From JAEHCY01 sp964519095 (GTDB lineage Bacteria > Pseudomonadota > Gammaproteobacteria > Chromatiales > Chromatiaceae), in NCBI GenBank assembly GCA_964519095.1, contig CAZFHV010000011.1, forward strand, positions 1 to 32,026: a stretch of DNA of 32,026 nucleotides, in the 5' to 3' direction. The position numbers and the translations under genes were made by a program. The notes under the pieces were generated by a model. It was not told the origin of the DNA. It did no database searches and saw nothing but the letters and a program-made list of their open reading frames with translations. Numbering within the stretch: the first letter of the stretch is position 1; each line of letters starts with the position of its first letter. Positions 6,897-16,083 of this stretch are shown piece after piece.

Positions 6897-7781
6897 ATGG
6901 AATCGATCGGATTCATCGGTGTCTCCGTAACCTTCATGACGGTGCTCGGCTTGCTGCTGGCCGCGCTGCTGGTGGTCGCCAACCGCAGGTTCTACGTCTT
7001 CGAAGACCCCCGCATCGACCAGGTCGAGGAGCTCCTCCCGCGGGCCAACTGCGGCGCCTGTGGCACCGCGGGTTGCCGGCCCTTCGCGGAGCGGCTCATC
7101 CAGGGCGAGATAAAGCCCGGCCAGTGCACCGTCAACAGCCCCGCCATGAACCAGCTGATCGCCAATTTCCTGGGCGTGGAGCTGGGCGCCCAGGAGAAGC
7201 GCGTGGCACGCCTGGCCTGTGCCGGGGGCGCCCACGTGGCCCAGGTGCGAGCCTTCTATGGGGGACTCAAGTCCTGTCGCGCCGCGGCCCTGGTGGCTGG
7301 CGGGGGTAAGGGCTGCACCTGGGGCTGTCTGGGGATGGGGGACTGCGCCGAGGTGTGTGAGTTCGACGCCATCACCATGGACCGCTTCGGCCTCCCGGTG
7401 GTGGACGAGGCCCGCTGCACCGCCTGCGGGGACTGTGTCGAGGTCTGCCCCAAGGACCTCTTCAGCCTCCACCCGGTCAGCCGCCGGCTGTGGGTGGCCT
7501 GTCGCAACCGGGACTTCGGCGATGAGGCCGAGGCCCAGTGCGAGGTGATCTGCACCGCCTGTGGGCGCTGTGCCGCCGATTCCCCCGAGGGTCTGGTGGA
7601 GATCCAGACCAACCTGGCGGTGGTGGACTACAGCAAGAATGCCCTGGCCTCCAAGGTTGCCATCGAGCGCTGCCCGACCGGGGCGATCGTCTGGTTGGAG
7701 CAGGGGGGCCAGGTCACCAAGGGCCGCGACGCCCGCCGCATCGTCCGCAAGGAGCCCAGACCCCTACCGGCGAGCTGCTGA
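6897..7781 (+). CDS. rnfB: Rnf complex iron-sulfur subunit B, long form
   Basis: Electron-transfer subunit of the Rnf ferredoxin:NAD oxidoreductase, on the cytoplasmic face of the inner membrane. A single N-terminal membrane segment (about residues 6-26, VTFMTVLGLLLAALLVV) is followed by the RnfB-type cluster CGACGTAGC (Cys52, 55, 60, and the Cys near 77). Then come a further cluster region CTWGCLGMGDCAEVC (from Cys140), a classical ferredoxin motif CTACGDCVEVCP (from Cys174), and more cysteines near CEVICTACGRC and ERCPTGAI. The protein has 294 residues, against about 190 in E. coli RsxB, and follows the long multi-cluster layout of clostridial and Bacteroidetes RnfB. ATG 6897 was chosen because it places the membrane helix at the N-terminus; GTG 6882 or ATG 6837 are possible. 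It opens the operon, 124 bases before the oxidoreductase gene. Confidence 0.88.
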   Translation: MESIGFIGVSVTFMTVLGLLLAALLVVANRRFYVFEDPRIDQVEELLPRANCGACGTAGCRPFAERLIQGEIKPGQCTVNSPAMNQLIANFLGVELGAQEKRVARLACAGGAHVAQVRAFYGGLKSCRAAALVAGGGKGCTWGCLGMGDCAEVCEFDAITMDRFGLPVVDEARCTACGDCVEVCPKDLFSLHPVSRRLWVACRNRDFGDEAEAQCEVICTACGRCAADSPEGLVEIQTNLAVVDYSKNALASKVAIERCPTGAIVWLEQGGQVTKGRDARRIVRKEPRPLPASC

Positions 7782-7812
7782 GGGGGCTCATCCGCTGGGA
7801 CCAGCACAGGTG

Positions 7813-7867
7813 CCGCGGCCCTCGCCGCGGATCCCACATTCCCGGTGGACCCGCCATAGGGTCCACC
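7813..7867 (+). other. Two hairpins in the rnfB-nifJ spacer
   Basis: CCGCGG-CCCTCG-CCGCGG (7813-7830) is followed by a perfect 9-bp stem GGTGGACCC-GCCATA-GGGTCCACC (7844-7867), ending 38 bases before the nifJ start. There is no T-run, so a simple intrinsic terminator is unlikely; mRNA processing or segmental stability is more plausible. Confidence 0.55.
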
Positions 7868-7905
7868 CCCACCGACATTCGTTCGAGTGCAAGGGGAGCT
7901 GAGCC

Positions 7906-10900
7906 ATGTTTGGGAAGAACGAGCCAAAGCGTTTCAAGTATCCCGGGGTGCGCATGGCGCTCGACGGCAACAGCGCCGTCATCCTCTGCGAGCGGGAGGC
8001 TTCGGACGCCGCCGGCGCCTATCCGATCACCCCGTCCACCCAGATGGGCGAGGGCTGGGCCGAGGAGACGGCCAAGGGCCATGTCAACATCTCCGGCCGC
8101 CCGCTGGTCTTCATCGAGCCCGAATCCGAGCACGCGGCGGCGGCGGTGACCGCCGGCATGGCCATGTCGGGCCTGCGGGCCACCAACTTCTCCTCCGCCC
8201 AGGGCATCGCCTTCATGCACGAGTCCCTGTACGCGGCGGTGGGCAAGCGGTTGCCCTATGTGCTCAACATCGGCTGTCGCGCCATCACCAAGGCCAGCCT
8301 CAATGTCCACTGCGCCCACGACGACTACCACTGCATCGATGACACGGGCTTCTTCCAGATCATGGCCCGGGACGCCCAGGGCGCGGCAGACCTCAACCTG
8401 ATCGGCCGCAAGGTCGCAGAGCTGTCCCTGACCCCGGCGGCGGTGGCCCAGGACGGATTCCTGACCACCCACCTGATCGAGCCCGTCAACGTCCCCGAGC
8501 GCGCCCTGATCGCCGAGTTCCTGGGCCGGCCCGAAGACCTCATCGATTGCCCCACCCCTGCCCAGCGCATCGTCTACGGGCCCAAGCGGCGCCGGGTGCC
8601 GGAGCTGTGGGACGTGGACCAGCCCCTGCTGTCGGGTTCCGTGCAGAACCAGGATGCCTACATGCAGGCAGTGGTTGCCCAGCGGCCCTACTTCTTCGAG
8701 CACATCCGCGCCTTCACCGACCAGGTGATGGAGGAGTACTACCAGCTCACCGGCCGGCGCTACGAGCGGGTGACGGGCTACCGGCTGGAGGACGCGGACT
8801 ACGTGCTCCTCGGCATGGGCTCCATGGTTGTGCAGGCCCGGGCGGTGGCGGACTACCTGCGCAAGACCCGCAAGCTCAAGGTGGGGGTGGTGGAGATCGC
8901 CCTCTACCGGCCCTTCCCCGGCGACCTGGTGGGCAAGCTGCTGAAGGGCAGGCCCCAGGTGGCGGTGCTGGAGCGCACCGATCAGCCCCTGGCCGAGGAC
9001 CTGCCGCTCATGCGCGAGGTGCGGGCCGCCCTCACCAAGTGCCTGGAGAATGGCGCCATCGGCCGCGGCGAGCAGCCGCCCTATCCGGGCTACGAGACTT
9101 ACAAGCCCACCGACATGCCTCGGCTGTATTCGGGCTGCTACGGCCTGGGCAGCCGGGACCTCCAGCCCGAGGGCCTGATCGGGGCGGTGGAGAACATGCT
9201 GCCGGAGGGCAAGCGGCGGCGCTTCTTCTACCTCTCGGTGGACTTCGTGCGCGATCCCTTGACCCCCAAGCAGGAGATCGCCCAGCAGGAGCTGCTGGCC
9301 GCTTACCCCCAGATCCGCGATCTTGGGGTGCGGGGCAGCGAGAACCCGGACCTGATGCCCGAGGGGGCCATCACGGTGCGCATCCACTCGGTGGGCGGCT
9401 GGGGCGCGGTGACCACGGGCAAGAACCTGGCCATGACCCTGTTCGACCTCCTGGGTTTCGACATCAAGGCCAACCCCAAGTACGGCTCGGAGAAGAAGGG
9501 CCAGCCCACCACCTACTATCTGGCCGCGGCCCCCACGCCCATCCCGCTGAACTGCGAGTTCCACCACGTGGACGTGGTCCTCTCCCCCGACGGCAACGTC
9601 TTCCAGCACTCCAACCCCCTGAGCGGGCTCGCCAAGGGCGGGGTGTTCATCATCCAGTCGAGCGAGACCGATCCCGCGGCGGTCTGGGCCAGCTTCCCGG
9701 CCCAGGCGCGCAAGTACATCCTGGAGCGGGGGATCCGTGTCTTCTTCCTCGACGGCTTCAAAATCGCCCGGGACGAGGCCACGGACCCGGAGCTGCAGTT
9801 CCGCATGCAGGGCAACGCCTTCCAGGGGGCCTTCTTCGCCGGTTCCCCCCTGATGGCGCGGGTAGGGCTCGACGAGCCGCGCCTGCTGGAGGCCATCGAG
9901 ATCCAGCTCCACGCCAAGTTCGGCCGCAAGGGCGAGCGGGTGGTGCAGGACAACCTGCGGGTGGTGCGTCGCGGTTTCGACGAGACCCGCGAGATCCTGG
10001 AGAAGCCCCTGGCGGTGGCCCCCACCCAGGTGGAGCGCAAGGAGGTGCTGCTGCCCCTGATGCTCAAGAAGCTACCGGAGGCGGATGGGGGGGTGGCCGA
10101 CATCCACCGTTTCTGGGAGCAGACCGGCTACTTCTACGCCACCGGCAAGGGCAACGACAACCTGGTGGATCCCCACATGGCCCTGTCCCTGATGCCCGCC
10201 TCCACGGGCATCTTCCGGGACATGACCCAGATCCGCTTCGAGTACCCCAAGTACCTCCCGGAGCAATGCACCGCCTGTGGCGACTGCTACACGGTCTGTC
10301 CCGACAGCGCCATCCCCGGCCTGGTGAGCAGCATCGGGGAACTGTTCGAGACCGCCATCGGGCGCATCGAGCGGGGTGGGCGCCCCACCCAGTACCTGCG
10401 CCGCGAGACCCGTGCGGTGGAGAAGCGCCTGCGTACCCTCATCGAGCAGACCGGCGAGGAGGCCAGCGTCGGCAAGCTGCTGGATCTGGCGGTGCTCGAG
10501 CACCTGTCCGCCTCCGCGCTCGAGGGGGCGGAGCGGGAGACCCTGGAGCGGGAGCTCGGCTGGTGGCTGGAGACCATCGGCGACTACCAGCTCTCCATCA
10601 CCAAGCCCTACTGGACCAACCGGGAGAAGAAGCAGAAGGGGAGCGGGGGGCTCTTTTCCATCACCGTCAATCCCTATACCTGTAAGGGCTGCATGGAGTG
10701 CGTGGCGGTCTGTGACGACGGGGCCCTGGTGGCCGAGGCCCAGAACGATAAGGCGGTGGAGGCGCTGCGCGCCCGCTGGGGGTTCTGGCTCGATCTGCCC
10801 AGCACCGATCCGGGCTTCATCCGCATCGACGACCTCAACGAGAAGGTGGGGGCCCTGGAGACCCTGCTGCTCGACAAGCGCAGCTACAGCGCCATGAGCT

Positions 10901-12837
10901 GCGGGGACGGCTCCTGTATGGGCTGCGGGGAGAAGACCGCCATCCACCTCTTCACCGCCACCGTCACCGCCCTGATGCAACCGCGGGTGAAGAAGGAGGT
11001 GGGCCGGCTCGACGAGCTCATCAAGCGCCTGGAGGCCCACATTCGGCTCAAGCTCGCCGCGCACATGGACATCTCCAACACCACGGCCATCGGCGAGGCG
11101 GTGGAGAGGCACCGGGATCGGGACCTCTCCCTGGCCGAGCTCTCCGCCACCCTGGATCGGGGCGGTCGCGCGGAGCCCGTGGATTCCCACTGGCTGCACT
11201 GGGTGACCCAGCTCCTGGAGAGGCTCAAGCACCTGCGCTGGCGCTACACCGAGGGTCGCACCCGCCGCGGCCGGGCGGAGATGGGCATCATCAACGCCAC
11301 CGGCTGCACCTCCGTGTGGGGCTCCACCTATCCCTTCAACCCCTACCCCTTCCCCTGGACCAACAACCTGTTCCAGGACTCGCCCTCCATGGCCATGGGC
11401 ATCTTCGAGGGCCACATGCGCAAGATGACCGAGGGCTTCAAGGCCATCCGCATGGCGGAGCTGGAACTGGCGGGCGGCTACAACCCCAAGGAGCACGACC
11501 CCTTCTTCACCCACTTGAACTGGAAACAGTTCACCGAGGAGGAATGGCGGCTCTGCCCGCCGGTGGTGGCGGTGGGCGGGGATGGGGCCATGTACGACAT
11601 CGGCTTCCAGAACCTGTCCCGAGCCCTGATGTCCGGGCTGCCGGTCAAGATCCTGGTGCTCGACACCCAGGTCTACTCCAACACCGGTGGCCAGGCCTGT
11701 ACCTCGGGGTTCATCGGCCAGGTAGCGGATATGTCCCCCCACGGCAAGGCCTGGAAGGGCAAGGAGGAGACCCGCAAGGAGATCGGCCTCATCGGCGTCG
11801 CCCATCGCACCGCCTATGTGATGCAGGGCTCCATGGCCAACGTCACCCACCTGATCGAGGGCTACATCGACGGGCTCAACAGCCGGCGGCCGGCCCTATT
11901 CAACATCTACGCCGTCTGTCAGCCCGAGCACGGGGTACCGGACGACGCCTCGGCCCGCCAATCGCGCCTGGCGTTGGAATCCCGCGCCTATCCCCTGCTG
12001 CGCTTCGACCCCGACCGGGGGGAGACCTTCGAGGAGTGCATCGACATCGAGGGCAACCCGGCCCTCGATCAGGACTGGCCCACCTACAGCCTCAAGTACC
12101 GCGACGAGGGCCACCACGAGCGGTCGCTGGAGCTGCCGCTCACCTTCGCGGACTTCGCCATGACCGAGGCCCGTTTCCGCAAGCACTTCCGCCGGGCGCC
12201 CCCCGAGACCTGGAACGACAACATGGTGCCCCTGGCGGAGTTCCTGGACCTGGACCCCGAGGAGCGTGAGGGCCGGTTCCCCTTCATCTGGGGGCTGGAC
12301 TCCAGGCATCGGCTGATGCGGGTGCTGGTGGCGGAGGAGCTGGTGCGCTCCAGCGCCGACCGGCGCCGCTTCTGGCGTCAGCTGCGCGCCCTGGCGGGGC
12401 TCTACAACCGGGTGGACATCGAGGCCCTCATCGCCCGCACCAAGGCCGAGATGGCCCAGAGGCTCTCGGCGAGCCTCCTGGCCATGGCGGCGGGGGGAGC
12501 TGCGGGGGGCCTCATCGACCCGATCCCCACCGCCAAAGGCGGCAACGGCAGCGGCCTCGCCCCGGTGCCGGGCAACGGGGCAGGGGATTGGGAGCCCGTC
12601 TGGGTGGAGACGCCCCAGTGCACCGCCTGCGACGAGTGCATCAACATCAACCCCAAGCTGTTCAGCTACAACGACCAGAAGCAGGTCGTGGTGAAGGATG
12701 CCAAAGGGGGACCCTACCGCGACATCGTCAAGGCGGCGGAGAAGTGCACCGCCGGGTGTATACACCCCGGCACCCCCTGGAACGCGGGGGAAAAGGACCT
12801 GGATAAGCTCGTCAAACGGGCGGAGAAGTATCAGTAG
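7906..12837 (+). CDS. nifJ: Giant single-chain pyruvate:ferredoxin oxidoreductase-type 2-oxoacid oxidoreductase
   Basis: Thiamine-diphosphate enzyme that interconverts pyruvate plus CoA with acetyl-CoA, CO2 and reduced ferredoxin. It has 1643 residues, against about 1170-1200 for usual NifJ/PFOR. In order: substrate/TPP domain (about 10-260, with YPITPST and IEPESEH); domain II (about 280-450); gamma-type domain (about 475-680, SVGGWGAVTTGKNLA); a two-cluster ferredoxin domain with CTACGDCYTVCP at 788 and CKGCMECVAVC at 926; and the TPP-binding domain with proximal-cluster Cys1004, Cys1007, Cys1134 and Cys1338, and GDGAMYDIGFQN from 1225. Two helical insertions explain much of the excess: about 80-90 residues between the two ferredoxin motifs and about 100 between Cys1007 and Cys1134. 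A C-terminal single-cluster ferredoxin-like tail begins at Cys1572 (CTACDEC). GGGGAG precedes the ATG. Pyruvate is the likeliest substrate; another 2-oxoacid is possible. Confidence 0.87.
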   Translation: MFGKNEPKRFKYPGVRMALDGNSAVILCEREASDAAGAYPITPSTQMGEGWAEETAKGHVNISGRPLVFIEPESEHAAAAVTAGMAMSGLRATNFSSAQGIAFMHESLYAAVGKRLPYVLNIGCRAITKASLNVHCAHDDYHCIDDTGFFQIMARDAQGAADLNLIGRKVAELSLTPAAVAQDGFLTTHLIEPVNVPERALIAEFLGRPEDLIDCPTPAQRIVYGPKRRRVPELWDVDQPLLSGSVQNQDAYMQAVVAQRPYFFEHIRAFTDQVMEEYYQLTGRRYERVTGYRLEDADYVLLGMGSMVVQARAVADYLRKTRKLKVGVVEIALYRPFPGDLVGKLLKGRPQVAVLERTDQPLAEDLPLMREVRAALTKCLENGAIGRGEQPPYPGYETYKPTDMPRLYSGCYGLGSRDLQPEGLIGAVENMLPEGKRRRFFYLSVDFVRDPLTPKQEIAQQELLAAYPQIRDLGVRGSENPDLMPEGAITVRIHSVGGWGAVTTGKNLAMTLFDLLGFDIKANPKYGSEKKGQPTTYYLAAAPTPIPLNCEFHHVDVVLSPDGNVFQHSNPLSGLAKGGVFIIQSSETDPAAVWASFPAQARKYILERGIRVFFLDGFKIARDEATDPELQFRMQGNAFQGAFFAGSPLMARVGLDEPRLLEAIEIQLHAKFGRKGERVVQDNLRVVRRGFDETREILEKPLAVAPTQVERKEVLLPLMLKKLPEADGGVADIHRFWEQTGYFYATGKGNDNLVDPHMALSLMPASTGIFRDMTQIRFEYPKYLPEQCTACGDCYTVCPDSAIPGLVSSIGELFETAIGRIERGGRPTQYLRRETRAVEKRLRTLIEQTGEEASVGKLLDLAVLEHLSASALEGAERETLERELGWWLETIGDYQLSITKPYWTNREKKQKGSGGLFSITVNPYTCKGCMECVAVCDDGALVAEAQNDKAVEALRARWGFWLDLPSTDPGFIRIDDLNEKVGALETLLLDKRSYSAMSCGDGSCMGCGEKTAIHLFTATVTALMQPRVKKEVGRLDELIKRLEAHIRLKLAAHMDISNTTAIGEAVERHRDRDLSLAELSATLDRGGRAEPVDSHWLHWVTQLLERLKHLRWRYTEGRTRRGRAEMGIINATGCTSVWGSTYPFNPYPFPWTNNLFQDSPSMAMGIFEGHMRKMTEGFKAIRMAELELAGGYNPKEHDPFFTHLNWKQFTEEEWRLCPPVVAVGGDGAMYDIGFQNLSRALMSGLPVKILVLDTQVYSNTGGQACTSGFIGQVADMSPHGKAWKGKEETRKEIGLIGVAHRTAYVMQGSMANVTHLIEGYIDGLNSRRPALFNIYAVCQPEHGVPDDASARQSRLALESRAYPLLRFDPDRGETFEECIDIEGNPALDQDWPTYSLKYRDEGHHERSLELPLTFADFAMTEARFRKHFRRAPPETWNDNMVPLAEFLDLDPEEREGRFPFIWGLDSRHRLMRVLVAEELVRSSADRRRFWRQLRALAGLYNRVDIEALIARTKAEMAQRLSASLLAMAAGGAAGGLIDPIPTAKGGNGSGLAPVPGNGAGDWEPVWVETPQCTACDECININPKLFSYNDQKQVVVKDAKGGPYRDIVKAAEKCTAGCIHPGTPWNAGEKDLDKLVKRAEKYQ

Positions 12838-12875
12838 GCCCAGTCGATAGCGGTGAAGCACCGGAGGGATCGGCG

Positions 12876-14240
12876 ATGATGTTCCGACAAATGGGGCTCC
12901 TGAACCCCCTACAAAGGCACAGAACCTTCCGCCATGGGATCTATCCCCTGGAGCACAAGGAGCTCACGGCGGGTAAGCCCATCAAGCGTCTGGCCTTTGC
13001 CCCGGTCCTCATCATCCCCCTGTCCCAGCATCGGGGTCAGCCAGCCGTGCCCCTGGTGAAGGCCGGCCAGGAGGTGGTGCGGGGCGAGCCCATCGCCCGG
13101 GCCGCGGGTTTCATGTCGGTGCCCATGCACGCCCCTGCCACCGGCGTGGTGACGGGGATCGAGCTCTGTCATACCGCCCAGGGCCCCAAGACCGAGGCCA
13201 TCTACCTCAAAGTCTACCAGGCCGCTACCCAGCAGGTCCTCTACGAGCTGGAGCGGGACCCCTGCAGCCTCAGCCCGGAAGAAATCGTCGCTGCCACCCA
13301 GGACGCAGGGCTGGTGGGGCTCGGGGGTGCGGCCTTCCCCACCCACGCGAAGATGCGCCCCCCCCTGGGACGCACCATCCACACCCTGGTGGCCAATGGC
13401 TGCGAGTGCGAGCCCTACCTCACCTGCGACCACCGCATCATGCTGGAGCGCACCGATTACCTCGTGAGGGGCGTGCGCATCGCCATGCGGACCGTGGGGG
13501 CGGAGCGGGCCATCATCGGGGTGGAGGACAACAAGCTCGACGCGGTGGCCGCGATCCGCGCCCGGCTTCCGGCGGATGGCAAGATTCGAGTGGAGGCGGT
13601 GGAGACCAAGTACCCCCAGGGCGCGGAGAAGATGCTCATCAAGAGCCTCCTGGGCAAGGAGGTGCCCTCCGGGGGCCTTCCGGCGGAGGTCGGGGTGGCG
13701 GTCTTTAACGTGGGTACCCTGGCCCAGCTCGGCGAGCTCCTGCCCCAGAGCCGGGGGCTGATCGAGCGGGTGGTCACCGTCAGCGGACCCGGGGTCCACT
13801 CCCCGGGCAACTACCTGGTGCCCGTGGGCACGCCCCTGCGGTTCCTGCTGGAGCAGGCGGGGGTGCTCCCAGAGTCCATCACCGTGGTCCTGGGCGGGCC
13901 CATGATGGGCATGTCCGTGGCCTCCCTGGATGTCCCCATCACCAAGGCGGTCTCCGGGGTGGTGGTGCTGGAGCGCGATGAGGACGATGACGAGCCCCGT
14001 CCCGTTTACCCCTGCATCAAGTGCTCCTACTGCCTGGATGCCTGCCCCATGCAGCTCAACCCCTCCATGCTGGGGCAGCTTGCGGCCAACCGGGCCTATG
14101 ATCAGATGGAGGAGGACTACCACCTCAACGACTGCTTCGAGTGCGGCTGCTGCAGCTACGTCTGCCCCTCCAACATCCCCCTCACCCAGTACTTCCGTAT
14201 CGCCAAGGCGATCAACCGGGAAGCGAAAGCGAACGCATGA
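12876..14240 (+). CDS. rnfC: Rnf complex subunit C
   Basis: NADH-side subunit of the Rnf complex, a peripheral cytoplasmic protein that carries FMN and two 4Fe-4S clusters. Its 454 residues match the short RnfC type, without the long Ala/Lys-rich tail of E. coli RsxC. Visible are the N-terminal barrel-like segment (HGIYPLEHKELT, and GFMSVPMHAPATGVVTGIE), the Gly-rich nucleotide/FMN region (GLVGLGGAAFPTHAK, ANGCECEPYLTCDHR), and two cluster motifs: CIKCSYCLDACP from Cys380 and CFECGCCSYVCP from Cys420. GGAGGG lies 8 bases before ATG 12876; the next codon is also ATG. It follows nifJ by 38 bases and its stop overlaps the rnfD start (ATGA). Confidence 0.95.
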   Translation: MMFRQMGLLNPLQRHRTFRHGIYPLEHKELTAGKPIKRLAFAPVLIIPLSQHRGQPAVPLVKAGQEVVRGEPIARAAGFMSVPMHAPATGVVTGIELCHTAQGPKTEAIYLKVYQAATQQVLYELERDPCSLSPEEIVAATQDAGLVGLGGAAFPTHAKMRPPLGRTIHTLVANGCECEPYLTCDHRIMLERTDYLVRGVRIAMRTVGAERAIIGVEDNKLDAVAAIRARLPADGKIRVEAVETKYPQGAEKMLIKSLLGKEVPSGGLPAEVGVAVFNVGTLAQLGELLPQSRGLIERVVTVSGPGVHSPGNYLVPVGTPLRFLLEQAGVLPESITVVLGGPMMGMSVASLDVPITKAVSGVVVLERDEDDDEPRPVYPCIKCSYCLDACPMQLNPSMLGQLAANRAYDQMEEDYHLNDCFECGCCSYVCPSNIPLTQYFRIAKAINREAKANA

Positions 14241-15310
14241 GCCTCGGCCCCCGCCAGGTGGAGATCCGCACCTCCCCCCATGCCAAGCAGGGGGTGGGGG
14301 TGGAGGACATCATGCGCAACGTGGTGCTCGCGCTGCTGCCCATCGCCTGCTTCGCCGTCTATGTCTTCGGCCTGAGCGCCCTGGCCCTGCTGGTCACCAC
14401 CACACTGGTGTGCCTGGGCACCGAGTTTCTGTTCTCCCGGATCTCCGGCCGAGGCAACACCCTGGGCGACTACAGCGTGGTGATCACCGGCATCCTGCTG
14501 GCCCTGACCCTGCCACCCGGGTTTCCCCTGTGGATGGCGGCGGTGGCCGCCTTCGTGGGGGTGGCCCTCGGCAAGTCCCTTTTCGGGGGGCTCGGCTACA
14601 ACGTGATGAACCCGGCCCTGGTGGGCCGGGCCTTCGTCCAGGCGGCCTTCCCGGTGGCCATCACCACCTGGACCCCCGCCTTCGCCCCCGGGCGGTTCCT
14701 GGAGCTGATCCCCTCCACTCTGACCGGCCCCTTCCTGCAGCCGCTGCCGCTGGATGGCTGGCTCGGCGGATTGCCCCTGGACGGATTCACCGGCGCCACG
14801 CCGCTGGCGCTACAGAAGTTCGATCACCTCGAGACCCCCGCAGTGGATCTCTTCCTCGGCATCGTGCCCGGCTCGGTGGGGGAGACCTCGGCGGTGCTGA
14901 TCCTGGTGTGCGGGCTCTACCTCGCGATCCGCCGCATGCTGGACGTGCGTATCCCCCTGGGGGTGATGCTGGGGGCCCTGGCGGTGGCGGTGCCCCTCTG
15001 GTGGATGGAGCCGGCCCTCTATCCCTCGCCCCTGTTCGTGCTCTTCTCCGGGGGACTGATGCTGGGGGCCTGGTTCATGGCCAGCGACATGGTGGCCTCC
15101 CCCGTCACCCCCTGGGGGGCCTGGATCTACGGGCTGGTGATCGGGGCGGTGACGGTGGTGATCCGGCTGTTCGGTGGGCTCAACGAGGGGGTGATGTACG
15201 CCATCCTGCTCGGCAACGCCCTCTCGCCCCTGATCGCGGACTGGACCCAGCCGCGGGTGTTCGGCGCCCGGCGCCGTCGGCCCTTCGGCCGCCGCGCGGG
15301 GGGTGCCTGA
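14237..15310 (+). CDS. rnfD: Rnf complex subunit D
   Basis: Integral membrane subunit that takes part in ion translocation and carries covalently bound FMN. It has 357 residues with about nine or ten hydrophobic segments, beginning MSLGPRQVEIRTSPHAKQG, a typical RnfD/NqrB N-terminus. The flavinylation motif DGFTGATPLA starts at Asp182, and Thr188 is the expected FMN acceptor. YNVMNPALVGRAF and the C-terminal NEGVMYAILLGNALSPLID-like block are family hallmarks. The ATG at 14237 shares bases with the rnfC stop (ATGA), so the pair is translationally coupled; earlier in-frame starts lie inside rnfC and are rejected. A covalent-FMN motif means the cell also needs an ApbE flavin transferase, which is not in this window. 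Confidence 0.95.
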   Translation: MSLGPRQVEIRTSPHAKQGVGVEDIMRNVVLALLPIACFAVYVFGLSALALLVTTTLVCLGTEFLFSRISGRGNTLGDYSVVITGILLALTLPPGFPLWMAAVAAFVGVALGKSLFGGLGYNVMNPALVGRAFVQAAFPVAITTWTPAFAPGRFLELIPSTLTGPFLQPLPLDGWLGGLPLDGFTGATPLALQKFDHLETPAVDLFLGIVPGSVGETSAVLILVCGLYLAIRRMLDVRIPLGVMLGALAVAVPLWWMEPALYPSPLFVLFSGGLMLGAWFMASDMVASPVTPWGAWIYGLVIGAVTVVIRLFGGLNEGVMYAILLGNALSPLIADWTQPRVFGARRRRPFGRRAGGA

Positions 15311-15353
15311 TGGGGCCGCGAATGCCGGTTCCCAGCTCGCGGGCGTCTGCACC

Positions 15354-16043
15354 ATGAACGGCGAGCTGCCGCTTCAGCCACCGGCAGCGGACTCGCCCTC
15401 GGTGGCGATGATCCGGGCGCTGGGCTTGGTGTCGCTGATTTGCGGATTCTCGGTGACCCTCGCCTACCAGTGGGCCAAGCCCTATGTGGAAGAGAACCAG
15501 CGCCTCAGCACCGAGCAGGCGGTGCGCATGGTGCTGCCCGCGGCCCTCACCCAGCGGGCCTTCGTCCTCGGCCCCGAGGGGGCCCGGGCGGCGGCTCCCG
15601 ACAGCCCCCCGGAGTCCACGGTCTACGTGGGCTACGATGGGGCCGGGAAGATCGTCGGCATCGCCGCCCGCGGGGCGGCGCGGGGCTACGCGGATCTGGT
15701 GCAGCTGATGTATGCCTATGAGCCCGGCTGCCGCTGCATCACCGCCGTGAAGGTGGTGAAGATGAACGAGACCCCGGGCCTGGGGGATAAGGTGACCAAG
15801 GACGCGGCCTTCCTCAAGAACTTCGAGGCCCTCGACGCCCAGCCCAACGGGGAGGGGACCGGGCTCGCCAACCCCATCGTCACCGTCAAGCACGGCACCA
15901 AGCGCTTCCCCTGGCAGATCGACGCCATCTCCGGCTCCACGGTGACCTCCAAGGCCATCGGCCGGGGTCTGGACCAGAGCGCCCAGCGCCTGATCCCCCT
16001 GATCCACAAGCACCTGGCGGCCCTGGAGGTCGCGGGTCGATGA
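15354..16043 (+). CDS. rnfG: Rnf complex subunit G
   Basis: Membrane-anchored subunit with covalent FMN in a domain exposed to the periplasm. One N-terminal helix (MIRALGLVSLICGFSVTLAY) is followed by the FMN-binding domain; the motif DAISGSTVTS contains the acceptor Thr196, with Ser in place of the usual Ala (SGST rather than SGAT). ETPGLGDKV is the typical RnfG/NqrC signature. From ATG 15354 the protein has 229 residues. A GTG at 15303, overlapping the end of rnfD by 8 bases, would add 17 residues and would be translationally coupled; neither start has a clear ribosome-binding site, so the start is uncertain. It sits between rnfD and rnfE in the same operon. Confidence 0.88.
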   Translation: MNGELPLQPPAADSPSVAMIRALGLVSLICGFSVTLAYQWAKPYVEENQRLSTEQAVRMVLPAALTQRAFVLGPEGARAAAPDSPPESTVYVGYDGAGKIVGIAARGAARGYADLVQLMYAYEPGCRCITAVKVVKMNETPGLGDKVTKDAAFLKNFEALDAQPNGEGTGLANPIVTVKHGTKRFPWQIDAISGSTVTSKAIGRGLDQSAQRLIPLIHKHLAALEVAGR

Positions 16044-16083
16044 GCCGCCGAGGCTCCGCAGCACCCTTGCCCGAGGGCCTCCC

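Noticed and set aside
7714..9912. A 732-codon open frame antisense to rnfB/nifJ
   Set aside because: It is rich in Gly, His, Leu and Val with no family motif. Long antisense frames arise in GC-rich DNA opposite a strongly coding gene, and the sense strand encodes nifJ with clear motifs.
8547..10685. A 712-codon same-strand frame within nifJ
   Set aside because: Out-of-frame Arg/Gly/Pro/His-rich translation overlapping the recognisable oxidoreductase.
10072..11850. A 592-codon antisense frame inside nifJ, and similar ones opposite rnfC (12909-14123), napA (26371-27723, 27892-29199) and M28 (3758-4708)
   Set aside because: Same reason: low-complexity mirror translations without ribosome-binding sites, fully covered by real genes on the other strand.
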